Virus record (IMG/VR): IMGVR_UViG_3300032177_000002
Location: 39,084-103,083 of that record
Strand: one strand, 5' to 3'
Length of the DNA: 64,000 nt
Origin: a virus
Both the position numbers and the translations under genes were made by a program. The notes below the pieces were generated by a model. The model did no database searches, was not told the origin of the DNA, and saw only the letters and a list, made by a program, of their open reading frames with translations. The number at the start of each line of letters is the position of its first letter. Position 1 is the first letter of the stretch. This document shows positions 17,996 to 27,528 of the stretch, one piece after another.

Positions 17996-19147
17996 CTATT
18001 GGTTAAAAATATTAGCCCACATGCTAACTTGTTTCTCTACAAGTGCCGGCTGATCTGCATCGGCACCGGCAGGTCTAGTCCCCTCTAAACTATCAAGGCG
18101 CTTATTGACATTAGCTATAGTTTCAGCTAACTCTGCCAGTGCCATTGCCAGTTCTTTCTGTGTATCACCCTCGTCTACTTTAGTACCCTGCTCCTGCGGC
18201 AATAATGGCAAGTCAGCATTGCATTGTTTCTCAACATTTTGTTCCTTATCCTCAATGTTTTTCATTCCAAGTTCCTGTAGTATTTCTTGAAGCATGTCTA
18301 CTGCTTTTTTAAATGATGACAATCGTGCCACCTTCATTTTTCGGCCAACCTTAACCAGCGCCTCTGACCCATTTGTAACACTACTAGCTTTAGCAGTGGC
18401 ATCAGGATCAGCGCATGTATCTTCACGTTTAGCACTTGCTTCTGTACCTTGACTCTCCGCATCATCACTAGCGAATTGACCTATAACTGAATCTAATACA
18501 TCCACCGCGTTTTGAATTTTCGTGGTTACCTGTGGCGGGATCACATTACTAGCTTGATCTAATTTCTTTAACTCATTAGTTGCTTCTGCCAATGATGCAA
18601 CTGCTGCCGTAATACCATCAGCTACATCACTAATTGCCTTTACAGTCGTAGTTTTACTATCTTTAGTACGTTCAAATAACTCAGATAAACTCTTTGAAAT
18701 ACCAGCTATTTCTTCACAAACGCATTTTGGTAAATCACTTGCACCAAATTTTGATTCCTTAGAATCTAATACAATTCGCATCAGCTTGTGCAATGCATTC
18801 TTGGTAACCTCTATAACCTTTTCAACTTTTACTATTGCGACAGGCTCTGTAGTCTCTTCCTCAACCTCTATATCTACGTCTTCCTCCTCCGCCGCAGATA
18901 CAACCGTATCTACTAAGTTACCTGCGTCTTTTTCAACGCCAAAATTTTCCGCGTCTTCACGCGGTATAGCTACTCTTGGCATAGTACTCTCCATCCGTTC
19001 CACTTGTAGCGTTCCGTCATCTCTCTTGATAATAAGGAAGCCACGCTTGTTAGCTGGTCGATCAACAACAGATACCTCGCGCACATCCAACTCGGTAAGA
19101 CGTGCTACTACAGTATCCGTATTATTTTCTTTGTTTTTTTCTTGCAT
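17996..19147 (-). CDS. capsid assembly scaffold-like protein (XkdF C-terminal-like)
   Basis: 383 aa from ATG 19147. It opens with DVREVSVVDRPANKRGFLI, a motif shared with XkdF-type protease/scaffold proteins. The rest is acidic and coiled-coil (EEEDVDIEVEEETTEP; long helices with Ala and Lys/Glu). The C-terminal half (SFKKAVDMLQEILQELG and onwards) is typical scaffold. It lies between the protease and the capsid gene, where scaffolds are encoded. Likely removed on head maturation. Confidence 0.7.
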   Translation of the reverse strand: MQEKNKENNTDTVVARLTELDVREVSVVDRPANKRGFLIIKRDDGTLQVERMESTMPRVAIPREDAENFGVEKDAGNLVDTVVSAAEEEDVDIEVEEETTEPVAIVKVEKVIEVTKNALHKLMRIVLDSKESKFGASDLPKCVCEEIAGISKSLSELFERTKDSKTTTVKAISDVADGITAAVASLAEATNELKKLDQASNVIPPQVTTKIQNAVDVLDSVIGQFASDDAESQGTEASAKREDTCADPDATAKASSVTNGSEALVKVGRKMKVARLSSFKKAVDMLQEILQELGMKNIEDKEQNVEKQCNADLPLLPQEQGTKVDEGDTQKELAMALAELAETIANVNKRLDSLEGTRPAGADADQPALVEKQVSMWANIFNQ

Positions 19148-19168
19148 ATCCACTTACCTGGTATTGTC

Positions 19169-20089
19169 TCAAACTCTGCCCCGCCTTGCAAATCCGCCAA
19201 TAGAAAAACCCGTAAATTCTCCACGCTTTATCTCCTCCCATAACTCACCATCCTTAACGTGATACATCAAAAGCCAACTCCCTTTTTTTACTTCCTGCCC
19301 ATTAACAACAAAATCCGTAGGTGCCAGATAGCTTTCGTATATATCAAGTTTATCGTTTGCTATGCTCTGATGCATTATACCTCGGTCTTGTAGCTCTGCT
19401 AGCCATGCATGAGCCGCATTGGATATCTCGTCCTCAGATACCACATCTCCCTGACTGTCAACCGTTTCTGGCTCCAAAACAATACCAAACACTACCCTTT
19501 TATCTTCTGCCTTATCTATAGGTAATAACCGTACTTGCTTTTCAACATCACGTTTACCCGTATTTTCTTCTTTTAGCTTACCAACTACCCCCTTTACCCC
19601 GTCAGTTATGCTTATTGTTCTAAAACTTTCTTCCACAAACTCCCCAGGGTCCCTCTGCCTAAATCTCCATGAATTTTCTGTATCATCAGGTGCCCCAGGT
19701 TTAATTTTAAAGTTGTGATTTTTAATCCATAATACAGCATCACCTTTCGTTGCAAACTTTACTTTATCTAAAATCAAAGTTTGCATAACCATTTGCTTCC
19801 TTACTTCTGAAAGTCCTAACAGCGATATTTCAGTATCGCTCAACCCTATAGCAAATGCCTTGCAGCAAGTGTCAAAATCCAAGTCCTCACTCACGTTAAT
19901 GCTATGTTCCATACCTCTATTAGACATTTCCTGCAAAACAAGCAAATGATCTCCTACGGTACACTCCTTTTCAATATTCTGTGTATCAGTATAATCTAAG
20001 TGCATGCTTGCATGTATGCCAAGCAATATCGCACTAGGCATTCTATCTATGCTTATTTTGGATAACCCTTTAGTAAAATCAATGCCCAT
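19169..20089 (-). CDS. XkdF-type prohead serine protease
   Basis: 306 aa, GGGAG ten bases before ATG. The C-terminal ~110 residues match the XkdF family: VFGIVLEPETVDSQGDVVSE, HAWLAELQDRGIMHQ, and a final GEFTGFSIGGFARRGRV where His and Ser are the candidate catalytic residues. The N-terminal ~130 residues form an extra helical domain (DHLLVLQEMSNRGMEHS). It would trim scaffold and capsid during head maturation. Its position upstream of the scaffold and capsid genes fits. Confidence 0.8.
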   Translation of the reverse strand: MGIDFTKGLSKISIDRMPSAILLGIHASMHLDYTDTQNIEKECTVGDHLLVLQEMSNRGMEHSINVSEDLDFDTCCKAFAIGLSDTEISLLGLSEVRKQMVMQTLILDKVKFATKGDAVLWIKNHNFKIKPGAPDDTENSWRFRQRDPGEFVEESFRTISITDGVKGVVGKLKEENTGKRDVEKQVRLLPIDKAEDKRVVFGIVLEPETVDSQGDVVSEDEISNAAHAWLAELQDRGIMHQSIANDKLDIYESYLAPTDFVVNGQEVKKGSWLLMYHVKDGELWEEIKRGEFTGFSIGGFARRGRV

Positions 20090-20091
20090 AA

Positions 20092-20349
20092 CTATATGGC
20101 TCCCGTAATTTCTATACTATACCCATCCATACAAATTTTGTGAATAAATGCTGTAAAAAATACTGCATGGCTAGGTCTGTATAATACCAAATCATCTTCG
20201 TGCCGATCACACTCGCAGTCCCACTTTTTATTTAATGTTACACCATCAATCACATAATGCCGTAATTTTACATCGTCAGTTGTTATAGACACATTACCAG
20301 CATCGTATTCGGCAACTACTTTTCCGCACTTATAAATGTTCATGATCAT
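20092..20349 (-). CDS. hypothetical protein
   Basis: 85 aa between the MuF-like gene and the protease, 2 bp from the latter. Contains CECDRHEDDLVLYRPSHAVF with two cysteines. No SD is obvious; coupling by proximity. Function not recognised. Confidence 0.5.
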   Translation of the reverse strand: MIMNIYKCGKVVAEYDAGNVSITTDDVKLRHYVIDGVTLNKKWDCECDRHEDDLVLYRPSHAVFFTAFIHKICMDGYSIEITGAI

Positions 20350-20352
20350 GTA

Positions 20353-21381
20353 TCACATGCTACCACTAGAAATCATAACAGGTTCTGTTCTGCATCTAGG
20401 ATGGAATGGCGGAAGTACAATATTTCTTCCGGCAAGTTTCTTTGCGGCTTCTGGCGATCCGCGTGGAGAATCACCTATAATACTTTTTACGTCCTTTGCC
20501 GATAACCACGGGGCTGCTTCTTTCACTGCATCAGGCGTATCAGCTGCCACTATCGCTTGTATCTGCGCGGTCCCATAAGCAATAGAAAATGTAGTTCCGT
20601 TAAGCTCTCGGCATATCGGACTAGTGCGTTCATCCATAGGGTTTATAAGTTGAAACGTAACTACCCCAGCTTCGGCAAATTGCGTAATACGCGCGATCAC
20701 CCTTGATTGATGGCCAGATACTGATGCTAGCTGCTGAAAGTACAAATCTGGATTTCCTGCATACCTAGCAGGAAGTTCCGGCGCAAACTGGGACATACCA
20801 GGCGACATCCCCAACCCAAACTCCTGTCTTATGGCATCTCGCAATATAGGCCCTGCTTCCCTGTAAGAAAGTCCCTGATTTAGAAGGACATCGTTAGATA
20901 CTTCTCGTATTCTTTGTGATAAATGCTCATCAAAAAACGAGCCAATCCAAAACTTTTGGTGCCCAGCCACTGCATCCACTGCCTTCTGGTCTATTACAGA
21001 AAAATTAAACCCTACTTTTATTTCCTTTGATGCTTCTTCCTTACTAAAAATATATATAGATTTAAGTCTAGTCTTAATTATTCCTGCTTGCTTATCTGTT
21101 AATGGACTTTTTAGTTTATACCCCAGCATTACCAAAAATGAATCTATAGAATCGCTCGTGTAACCACGCGCATCGAGATCAGCAAGCCCCGTATCTAAAG
21201 CAGTTTTAGCTGATAAGGCCCACGCTTCAGACATTTCTTTTGTCATGCGTGCTTCTAATCCAAGTACTAATCTTTTAATATCTATTTTTAGAATGCTGCA
21301 TACTGCCCCTTCAATACTGCATTGAAGCGTTATTAGATCTTCTAAATCTAAGTTAGATAAATCTAAATAATTCCGCGCCAT
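20353..21381 (-). CDS. minor head protein, phage Mu F / SPP1 gp7-like
   Basis: 342 aa. The C-terminal third has the diagnostic MuF motif: MDERTSPICRELNGTTF, then a ~50-residue gap and LPPFHPRCRTEPV. The N-terminal two thirds is helical. Such proteins bind portal and help eject or protect DNA ends. Located next to the portal with one gene between, as in many phages. Confidence 0.85.
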   Translation of the reverse strand: MARNYLDLSNLDLEDLITLQCSIEGAVCSILKIDIKRLVLGLEARMTKEMSEAWALSAKTALDTGLADLDARGYTSDSIDSFLVMLGYKLKSPLTDKQAGIIKTRLKSIYIFSKEEASKEIKVGFNFSVIDQKAVDAVAGHQKFWIGSFFDEHLSQRIREVSNDVLLNQGLSYREAGPILRDAIRQEFGLGMSPGMSQFAPELPARYAGNPDLYFQQLASVSGHQSRVIARITQFAEAGVVTFQLINPMDERTSPICRELNGTTFSIAYGTAQIQAIVAADTPDAVKEAAPWLSAKDVKSIIGDSPRGSPEAAKKLAGRNIVLPPFHPRCRTEPVMISSGSM

Positions 21382-22103
21382 AATAATGCACTTTTATTGC
21401 AATGATACGTAGGTGTCTCAACTCCTACTTGTTTATTTGCGATGTCCTCAATAAGTTTTATGGATCCAGGATCTAGCTTGCAGTCCTCTATCACTAACAT
21501 CAGTGCTGGCATGTTTACTATGCGAATACTATCAATTACGTTTTCACTCTTTGTTGTTACATTTTCCAGCAACTTCTTAGCTTCTGCTTCTAATTTATCT
21601 TTAATAGATTGAGACAAGCTTGATTGAGGTATTCTTGCCAATGCATTTCTCAAATGTGGCAAGTCAATTCCACCATCGGCATTACGAACCGGGAAATGCC
21701 TCAAAGTCCTTGGCACTGTTTTACCGTCTCCATCCTTTGTTCCACCCGGCTCAATATAAAGAAATGCGGAGTCTGGCAAGTCATTAACAAATACCGTAGG
21801 CCATACTGCTTTTTCCCTACGTTCCATCGGCGGTAGCGTAACAAACATTTGACAGACTTCTACTACATCACCAAAAACTACCTCTCCGATATCCGCTTTC
21901 TTCAGTTCAGTACGAAAAAATCTGCCATCACGATCATTTCGTACTATTACATGATCCTTAAACACACCGCACAATACAAACTCTTCACCACCATCAACTT
22001 GTTCTACTATTTCTCTCTGCAGCTCCCTTACATAACTATCAACTCCTCCATAGCAGGTAAACCCGTCATCCAATGCAATCTGAACAAAATACATTTTTGG
22101 CAT
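21363..22103 (-). CDS. portal-adjacent protein with head-maturation-associated domain
   Basis: 246 aa from ATG 22103, one base after the portal stop with AAGGGA near; an upstream extension would overlap the portal. Residues ~115-190 (DSAFLYIEPGGTKDGDGKTV, PRTLRHFPVR, RNALARIPQSSLS) form a block I have seen in phage head-maturation gene clusters; exact role unknown. Overlaps the MuF gene by 19 bp. Confidence 0.55.
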   Translation of the reverse strand: MPKMYFVQIALDDGFTCYGGVDSYVRELQREIVEQVDGGEEFVLCGVFKDHVIVRNDRDGRFFRTELKKADIGEVVFGDVVEVCQMFVTLPPMERREKAVWPTVFVNDLPDSAFLYIEPGGTKDGDGKTVPRTLRHFPVRNADGGIDLPHLRNALARIPQSSLSQSIKDKLEAEAKKLLENVTTKSENVIDSIRIVNMPALMLVIEDCKLDPGSIKLIEDIANKQVGVETPTYHCNKSALLWRGII

Positions 22104-22104
22104 C

Positions 22105-23781
22105 CTATCCCTTATTGTCAACATCGTTATGTAAGAAAAATCTGTCATCTAATTCTTTTTCTACTCTTCTACGCAAATCTAGCAACCCGTCTATCACATG
22201 CCGTGCTGCCACTTTCGGCTCAGCTACCCCGTTACCAGTGGCTGATCCATTCATACCTTGTTGAGCAGCAGCAAACGTTATAGAGAACGGCGTATCCAAC
22301 GGCACACCCTGCGGCATCGGGCCTATGTCATCTCCAAACACTCCTCTCACTATCCTGTCAGCTCTACGAGGCGTCATACCGCCAGACTTCTCTGCTATCC
22401 CCATAAGCCTTATCAATTCGCTATCGTCTGTAACGTTTGGATGATTAGTCTTTAACGTGTGGAATCTTGCACCCCAACGGGATAAAACATGCCGATTAAA
22501 AAGGAAGTCGTCATCTGCTCGCTCAGGAGCAAATACTTGCTCGTCCGCGACAGCCTTACTTGCATCTGCTGTTGCTCTAGTGTAATCCTCTGTTTTTCCG
22601 ACGAACACAGGCGGCAATCTAAATGAGTATCTTATTTTATCCCTATTGTTAGCATCATACTTTTGAAAAAGTTCATCTGTTTTCTGGTATCCTGCCAAAG
22701 GCTCAATTCTAATTTTAAAACTATTTGGACTTTGAATACCACCTTCAGTCGTATCACCTTCCAACAACAAAAACTTACTGAAGTTCATTGCCCCCTGAAC
22801 CTGTTCTTCTGTCCACTCCTTCAACCTAGCTATAGATCCCTCGGTCAGCGCACCGTTTTCTATGATAACGAACATCGACGGAATACCATTACTAGTTAAT
22901 GTATTATAATTAGTCTCTTCAGCAGCCCTACTTCCATAGATAGAAAACAAGTTACCAACATAATGGGGAACTCCATACGGAGTAGTCGGATGATAAATCC
23001 TGAAATGCATTAAAGCAGTCGCACGCTTATCCACGGGCATCGTGTTAGAGTACTTTCCTGTATACTTATCTAAGTACCTAGGATCTCCAGCTTCTTTAAA
23101 CCATAATAGACTTCCGCCATTCGCCATCGGCATAACAAAACGCCGGAACCTATGCCACATAGCAACCTGAGTTACAGAGTAATCCGACGTAGGGTCCACA
23201 CGTGGAACCATTACCTTTACTGGTTCCACGTCCCTCTTAACTAACCTCACCGCATATCCTGGTATGTGACTCATTCCTACTAAGTCACCATTTATACCAT
23301 CTACCAATTCTATGTACCCATTCCCACATGAATGCTGATCGTCCTTTGTATTTTTTCGTATGGTATCAAACGATTCAGTCGGGTGAACCGTTTCCATCAT
23401 CATTAGGAGCCTTGCTTTTTCCTCCTCTATTTGAGCAACAAGACCTTCCCTAACACCGTCTTTCATCTGACGTTCTCGTAGTTGCCAGCCAAACCCGGTG
23501 GTATTTGTTACTATAGCTTGAATGCATTGCCGTAACTCTGTACTTTGATCTTTCAAAGTTGCTAATTTTATTAAAGAGTAAGGAGGCTCTATTATCTGCT
23601 GACCAATAACATTGCAATCCTGGAATACGTCCTTCTCATCCACATTTGACGCTGTACCGCTAGAATTCTCTTGTTTAAATAAAGTTGATCTACCTATAGG
23701 TATCGCCCTAAGTGTTACACTACGTTTACGACCTTCTTTATCTACTGCGTCTAATGCTATTGTGCTCTCACCAGCCTTCAT
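22105..23781 (-). CDS. portal protein (PBSX/SPP1-type)
   Basis: 558 aa with AAGGGG upstream of ATG. Portal features: N-terminal IEPPYSLIKLATLKDQS and LRQCIQAIVTNTTGFGW, central wing (WFKEAGDPRYLDKYTG, HFRIYHPTTPYGVPH), crown/stem region with SRAAEETNYNTLTSNGIPS, and a C-terminal helical stretch. It forms the dodecameric ring for DNA entry and lies downstream of the terminase as expected. Confidence 0.88.
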   Translation of the reverse strand: MKAGESTIALDAVDKEGRKRSVTLRAIPIGRSTLFKQENSSGTASNVDEKDVFQDCNVIGQQIIEPPYSLIKLATLKDQSTELRQCIQAIVTNTTGFGWQLRERQMKDGVREGLVAQIEEEKARLLMMMETVHPTESFDTIRKNTKDDQHSCGNGYIELVDGINGDLVGMSHIPGYAVRLVKRDVEPVKVMVPRVDPTSDYSVTQVAMWHRFRRFVMPMANGGSLLWFKEAGDPRYLDKYTGKYSNTMPVDKRATALMHFRIYHPTTPYGVPHYVGNLFSIYGSRAAEETNYNTLTSNGIPSMFVIIENGALTEGSIARLKEWTEEQVQGAMNFSKFLLLEGDTTEGGIQSPNSFKIRIEPLAGYQKTDELFQKYDANNRDKIRYSFRLPPVFVGKTEDYTRATADASKAVADEQVFAPERADDDFLFNRHVLSRWGARFHTLKTNHPNVTDDSELIRLMGIAEKSGGMTPRRADRIVRGVFGDDIGPMPQGVPLDTPFSITFAAAQQGMNGSATGNGVAEPKVAARHVIDGLLDLRRRVEKELDDRFFLHNDVDNKG

Positions 23782-23782
23782 G

Positions 23783-24034
23783 TTACCCCTTAACGGTAGC
23801 CAAAGCCGTATTCAACTTAGAACGAATCTCATTCACCAGTGTGCGTAACAGAGCCATCTCTGCAGCCGAAGGTGGATCAGTGAAAGCTAAAAGCACGGGT
23901 GCAGCCACAGCAGACCTATTAGTTAGATCATCAGCAATACCCCTCAAAACTGTTGCTAATGAAGGAGTTCCGGCAGCTCCTGATGTTAACTGCGCCCCGC
24001 CCTCACCAAAGTTTGACTTTATAATATTACTCAT
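23783..24034 (-). CDS. small hypothetical protein
   Basis: 83 aa, AAGGGG six bases before ATG, 1 bp before the portal. Helical, Ala-rich (SAAEMALLRTLVNEIRSKL). Could be a small coiled-coil head component; no family recognised. Confidence 0.55.
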   Translation of the reverse strand: MSNIIKSNFGEGGAQLTSGAAGTPSLATVLRGIADDLTNRSAVAAPVLLAFTDPPSAAEMALLRTLVNEIRSKLNTALATVKG

Positions 24035-24057
24035 ATCAATCCCCTTATGCTTTTACG

Positions 24058-24378
24058 TTATCCCCAAGCTTCCCATAACAAGAGCTCAGTAGTTGTATCG
24101 TTAACGTCTGCCAACACTGGTATTTTTATCCCGCAATTTCCATTGCTATCTTTTATTGCCTCAATCCCGCCAGACGCCAGAACAGACCGTGTTCCATCTG
24201 CGATGGTTTTAATATTTTGCCCTGTAGCCAAACCGTCTGCAGACTCAACCTTAATACTATTCGTCAGATTACTAACTACTGCCTTTTTTGGCATGAACCC
24301 AACTACCAGAACATTCAACGTAGCATTCGTTGCTTTTACTTGTCCTGATACGTATTTAGACCCAACAGTACTTGACAT
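24058..24378 (-). CDS. small beta-rich virion-region protein
   Basis: 106 aa from ATG 24378 (AAAGGAG seven bases upstream decides the start; an earlier frame extension has none). Sequence YVSGQVKATNATLNVLVVGF and later GIEAIKDSNGNCGIKIPVLA suggest a small beta sandwich. Between terminase and portal; function unknown. Confidence 0.55.
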   Translation of the reverse strand: MSSTVGSKYVSGQVKATNATLNVLVVGFMPKKAVVSNLTNSIKVESADGLATGQNIKTIADGTRSVLASGGIEAIKDSNGNCGIKIPVLADVNDTTTELLLWEAWG

Positions 24379-24527
24379 CTTAAATCTCCTTTGGTTACCT
24401 AGTTGTAACACGTATTACGATGATATCATGCAAGTTTATACCTTAGCAACACACGGTATTTCCTGCAATCAAGCCATTTGGTTTTCTTAGTTCCATATTT
24501 TTAAGCTCTAATCTCTACGCATCATCC

Positions 24528-25940
24528 CTATATCAACCCAGGCTCATATTCTCTCTTCTTTCTAACTCCACCTAACCCCATGCCCACGGCAATATCAAAT
24601 GCGTCAAACACGTCCTTCGGTCCATGCGGGAATGAGCAAAGACGGCGCATAAACCTATGATGTCCTGGTTTTATATAAATTGGATGCTCAGTAGCAAACA
24701 ATGCTAACTGCTGGGCCCTAGCCACTTTATCCTTTATGGTCCACCTTGGAACTACCGGAACATGCGGAAAGTCTTGTCTTACCTGCTGCGTAAGAACAAT
24801 TTGGTACGCATTAGCTTCTATTCCAACCCTAACCGTCTCAGGATGCTCATTAAATTTTTCCGCAATAAACGATACCTGCCTAGGGAACAGCATCTTTGCC
24901 TCTGTGTAACTTATCAAGTACACAGAGTGCGTAATCTTTTGTACACCTATGGTCACATGCGCAAAAAAATCATTACGTGCTTTCATTCCAGCAGCTAAGT
25001 CTGCAGCTTGCCATTTCGTAAATGGTTCCGGGATACTTTCATAGTACCTGAAATGATCTTCCTTGAATATCCCTCCCAACGCCCTACCACTCCTGCACAT
25101 TAACTGCAGCTCGAATGCAGATAAAGATCCTTTTCGGATCCTGTGCATTCTTTCTGTAGGGAATTTTTCCTCCCATACTGACATGTCAGTCTCTTCGTCA
25201 AGAACACCTAGCACATACGTTTTGTTCTTGTAGTCTTCCTTCTCTAGGTGGCCGTACAAGTCCTCCTCATGCCACCTAGTCCCAATTACCCACATCTTTC
25301 CACCTGGATCTAAGCAATGCAGCAGTGTCTTATAAAAGTAGTTATATACCCTTTGACGCATTCCATCCGTACCACTATTCTCCTCGGTTACCAAGTCATC
25401 AGCTATAATCACATCGAAATGCTTACCAAGCATAGCTGTATCCATACCAACACACGTTATCGTTCCTTCCTTCATACCTATTGCTGTTCTCTTATTCACT
25501 ATTATTTCAGACTCTGCCCATCTGTCAGCCCCGGTCACATAATCGCCAAATACCTGCAATAATGCGTCATTATGCATAAAATGACTTTTTATACTTCTCA
25601 AAAAAGTTTTTGCCTGGCCTTCCGCATCAGACGCGAATAAAATTCGTATATTAGGATTTCTAATGATTAACATTATTGCCCTGGCAATAGTCAAATATGA
25701 CGTTTTTCGGGCACCTCTAAATGCCAAAATCATTGCTTCATCATATGAATCCTGCCAATCCATCATATCTTGATGAAACCACATAGGTAGCTCCCCCCCT
25801 AAAACATATTCGCAAAATATGTCTATTCTCCCATGATCTATAACTAAGCTTCTAATCATGTCGTTTTTTGCTTCTACCGTTTTTTCGTAATTAGAAACAA
25901 TAGTCTGCCTGGGCATCCGTACCCCGCCCTTACTCTTCAT
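24528..25940 (-). CDS. terL: terminase large subunit
   Basis: 470 aa from ATG 25940 with GGAG seven bases before. ATPase: Walker A FRGARKTS near residues 74-81, Walker B HFDVIIADD near 175-182, followed by an EE pair. Nuclease: D in QAADLAAG, then a central region and a C-terminal DVFDAFDIAVG with two acidic residues. It drives packaging through the portal and cuts the concatemer. A probable small subunit is not adjacent; the HTH protein at 44014-44955 is one possible candidate. Confidence 0.93.
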   Translation of the reverse strand: MKSKGGVRMPRQTIVSNYEKTVEAKNDMIRSLVIDHGRIDIFCEYVLGGELPMWFHQDMMDWQDSYDEAMILAFRGARKTSYLTIARAIMLIIRNPNIRILFASDAEGQAKTFLRSIKSHFMHNDALLQVFGDYVTGADRWAESEIIVNKRTAIGMKEGTITCVGMDTAMLGKHFDVIIADDLVTEENSGTDGMRQRVYNYFYKTLLHCLDPGGKMWVIGTRWHEEDLYGHLEKEDYKNKTYVLGVLDEETDMSVWEEKFPTERMHRIRKGSLSAFELQLMCRSGRALGGIFKEDHFRYYESIPEPFTKWQAADLAAGMKARNDFFAHVTIGVQKITHSVYLISYTEAKMLFPRQVSFIAEKFNEHPETVRVGIEANAYQIVLTQQVRQDFPHVPVVPRWTIKDKVARAQQLALFATEHPIYIKPGHHRFMRRLCSFPHGPKDVFDAFDIAVGMGLGGVRKKREYEPGLI

Positions 25941-26024
25941 GAACAATCTCCGGTTATATAATTGGTGCTACTTGGCAAAAAATAGATTGGGTAACCACAA
26001 AGACCTACGTATAGTTATACGCAA

Positions 26025-26132
26025 TCAATCTGCATCAAAGTAATCGTACATTACTTCAACCATCTCATCCGTATATACGTAATACGGTACAACAGCTTGC
26101 CTGTCGTCTTCGCACTCATTTTCATCTTTCAA
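26025..26132 (-). CDS. 35-aa acidic small protein
   Basis: TTG 26132 is preceded by GGAGGG at four bases and follows the HExxH gene by 16 bp. The peptide is very acidic and tyrosine-rich (ENECEDDRQAVVPYYVYTDE ...). The strong SD supports translation. Function unknown; size and charge are typical of phage proteins that bind host targets. Confidence 0.45.
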   Translation of the reverse strand: MKDENECEDDRQAVVPYYVYTDEMVEVMYDYFDAD

Positions 26133-26148
26133 ATTACCCTCCAGTTTA

Positions 26149-26733
26149 TTAGTCCACTATCATAGATTCAAGAAACTCTATTGCTGCTATCGATGACATG
26201 TTCTCTATTCCTCCACACTTAAGCATATCTGCCCGTATATCCAGGATCCTACGCGCCATCTCTACGTCTTCTTCTCCGCATCCATACGCTACCAATTTAT
26301 TGGCCAGTTCTGCAGAATCCAGGATATTTCCTGTTCTCCAGTACTCCATCTCCATATCGCACCCGTATGCCTCCGCCTCATAGGATGCCCTATGCGTAGG
26401 TGACATCATATATCTCCTGCAGAATGTTATCCAACCGTCTCTGCCTCCCTGAATAACGTGCTGATGCTCATGCACGCAAACTTTTATCTGGCTCCACAAA
26501 TCCCATCCAGTGCTTTCATTTCCTACTTCAAACGTAATATAAATACGCTTACCTATTGTTGTTACGAAGCCATGCAGAAATTTTTCCTTTTCTTGTAGAC
26601 CCGGTATTCCTGAAACGCTCAAAATATCCGCAACTGCCGACATCAGTAATGAATCGTCTTTTTGCAGGGTACTACTACCGAACTTCTTCTCCATGCTACC
26701 CCATAAAGACGTTACTATTTTTGATGTAAGCAT
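26149..26733 (-). CDS. HExxH-motif putative zinc metalloprotease
   Basis: 194 aa from ATG 26733, which overlaps the TGA of the gene before (TGATG). Residues 86-96 read CVHEHQHVIQG, giving H88-E89-x-x-H92, followed about 27 residues later by ASYEAEAYGCD, where a glutamate could be the third ligand (gluzincin-like spacing). No signal peptide or membrane segment. It might process phage or host protein; family not recognised. A second, unrelated metalloprotease gene is 2.2 kb away. Confidence 0.55.
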   Translation of the reverse strand: MLTSKIVTSLWGSMEKKFGSSTLQKDDSLLMSAVADILSVSGIPGLQEKEKFLHGFVTTIGKRIYITFEVGNESTGWDLWSQIKVCVHEHQHVIQGGRDGWITFCRRYMMSPTHRASYEAEAYGCDMEMEYWRTGNILDSAELANKLVAYGCGEEDVEMARRILDIRADMLKCGGIENMSSIAAIEFLESMIVD

Positions 26734-27026
26734 CACTTTTTAGACTTTTTTTCCCCCTTTAATTTACTCACAGTTTTTGTTTTCTCTTCTACCTTTTGTT
26801 TTTTGGTTCGTGTCTTTTCAGGCCCGTACTTTGCTTTAGTTCCTGTATTATTCAGTTTAGTCACGCATTGCGCATGCGCACGCAAATTTGTTCCACCGTC
26901 AAGGTATACTTCCCCACTAATAATTGGCTTTTCACAAATTCGGCACATCTCATTCTTTTGAACCCTACACGTCCTGGCCTTATACGTACCCCACTTTATG
27001 TTCTTAGTATCCAATGCTGTTCGCAT
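26733..27026 (-). CDS. zinc-finger protein with basic tail
   Basis: 97 aa from ATG 27026 (AAAGGG at five bases decides the start). CRICEKPIISGEVYLDGG then HAQC near residues 28-55 forms a Cx2C...HxxC zinc site of the PARP-finger or HNH-adjacent kind seen in many phage proteins. The C-terminal 40 residues are Lys-rich (TRTKKQKVEEKTKTVSKLKG), likely nucleic-acid binding. Function unknown. Confidence 0.6.
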   Translation of the reverse strand: MRTALDTKNIKWGTYKARTCRVQKNEMCRICEKPIISGEVYLDGGTNLRAHAQCVTKLNNTGTKAKYGPEKTRTKKQKVEEKTKTVSKLKGEKKSKK

Positions 27027-27079
27027 ATTGTCCCTTTCCTGCATTATTGGCCGTTACGCCAATACGTAATTCGAATGGT

Positions 27080-27196
27080 CTAATCTTCTTCAGACTGCAT
27101 TCTACTTTCCGTCTCAATTCCATCCATCTTACATATTTCAAGCAACTCTTCCAAAAGATCTTGATCTATTACTTTAGTTTCAGCTAATTCACGCAT
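27080..27196 (-). CDS. 38-aa small acidic protein
   Basis: ATG 27196 has GGAG seven bases upstream and starts 11 bp after the neighbour's stop. Product MRELAETKVIDQDLLEELL... is helical and acidic. Strong SD and tight spacing support expression; function unknown. Confidence 0.5.
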   Translation of the reverse strand: MRELAETKVIDQDLLEELLEICKMDGIETESRMQSEED

Positions 27197-27207
27197 AACA
27201 AGCTCCG

Positions 27208-27519
27208 TTATTTCACTTTATGCACGCAAGTCGCACCAAGCTTTGCATTGTCACCACTATCACATACCCATTCCGCCATCTCTGTTACATTTTTATTATC
27301 CCGTATCACGTTACAATCAATCACGCGGTGCCATTCATGGTTACTACCACATATTTCTAAAACAGTACCGTTACACCTGGTATCAAACGCATTTATGCAC
27401 GTAGCACATCCTGAATTCATAATTAGTACCCCATATAAAATGCCAAAAACCACAAAAAAAACAAACAAAGACCAAAAAACCGCCTCGCGTTCACCAAATG
27501 GCTCTTTTAAAAAAAACAT
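27208..27519 (-). CDS. single-pass membrane protein with Cys-rich exposed domain
   Basis: 103 aa. Residues ~13-34 (AVFWSLFVFFVVFGILYGVLIM) form one transmembrane helix; the remaining ~65 residues have eight cysteines (e.g. GCATCINAF, RCNGTVLEICG), suggesting a disulfide-stabilised domain outside the membrane. Could be a superinfection-exclusion or lysis accessory protein; inference only. Confidence 0.55.
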   Translation of the reverse strand: MFFLKEPFGEREAVFWSLFVFFVVFGILYGVLIMNSGCATCINAFDTRCNGTVLEICGSNHEWHRVIDCNVIRDNKNVTEMAEWVCDSGDNAKLGATCVHKVK

Positions 27520-27528
27520 CTTCTTCTC

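Noticed and set aside
24412-24527. 17-codon minus-strand ORF between terminase and the next gene
   Set aside because: No SD and no conserved features.
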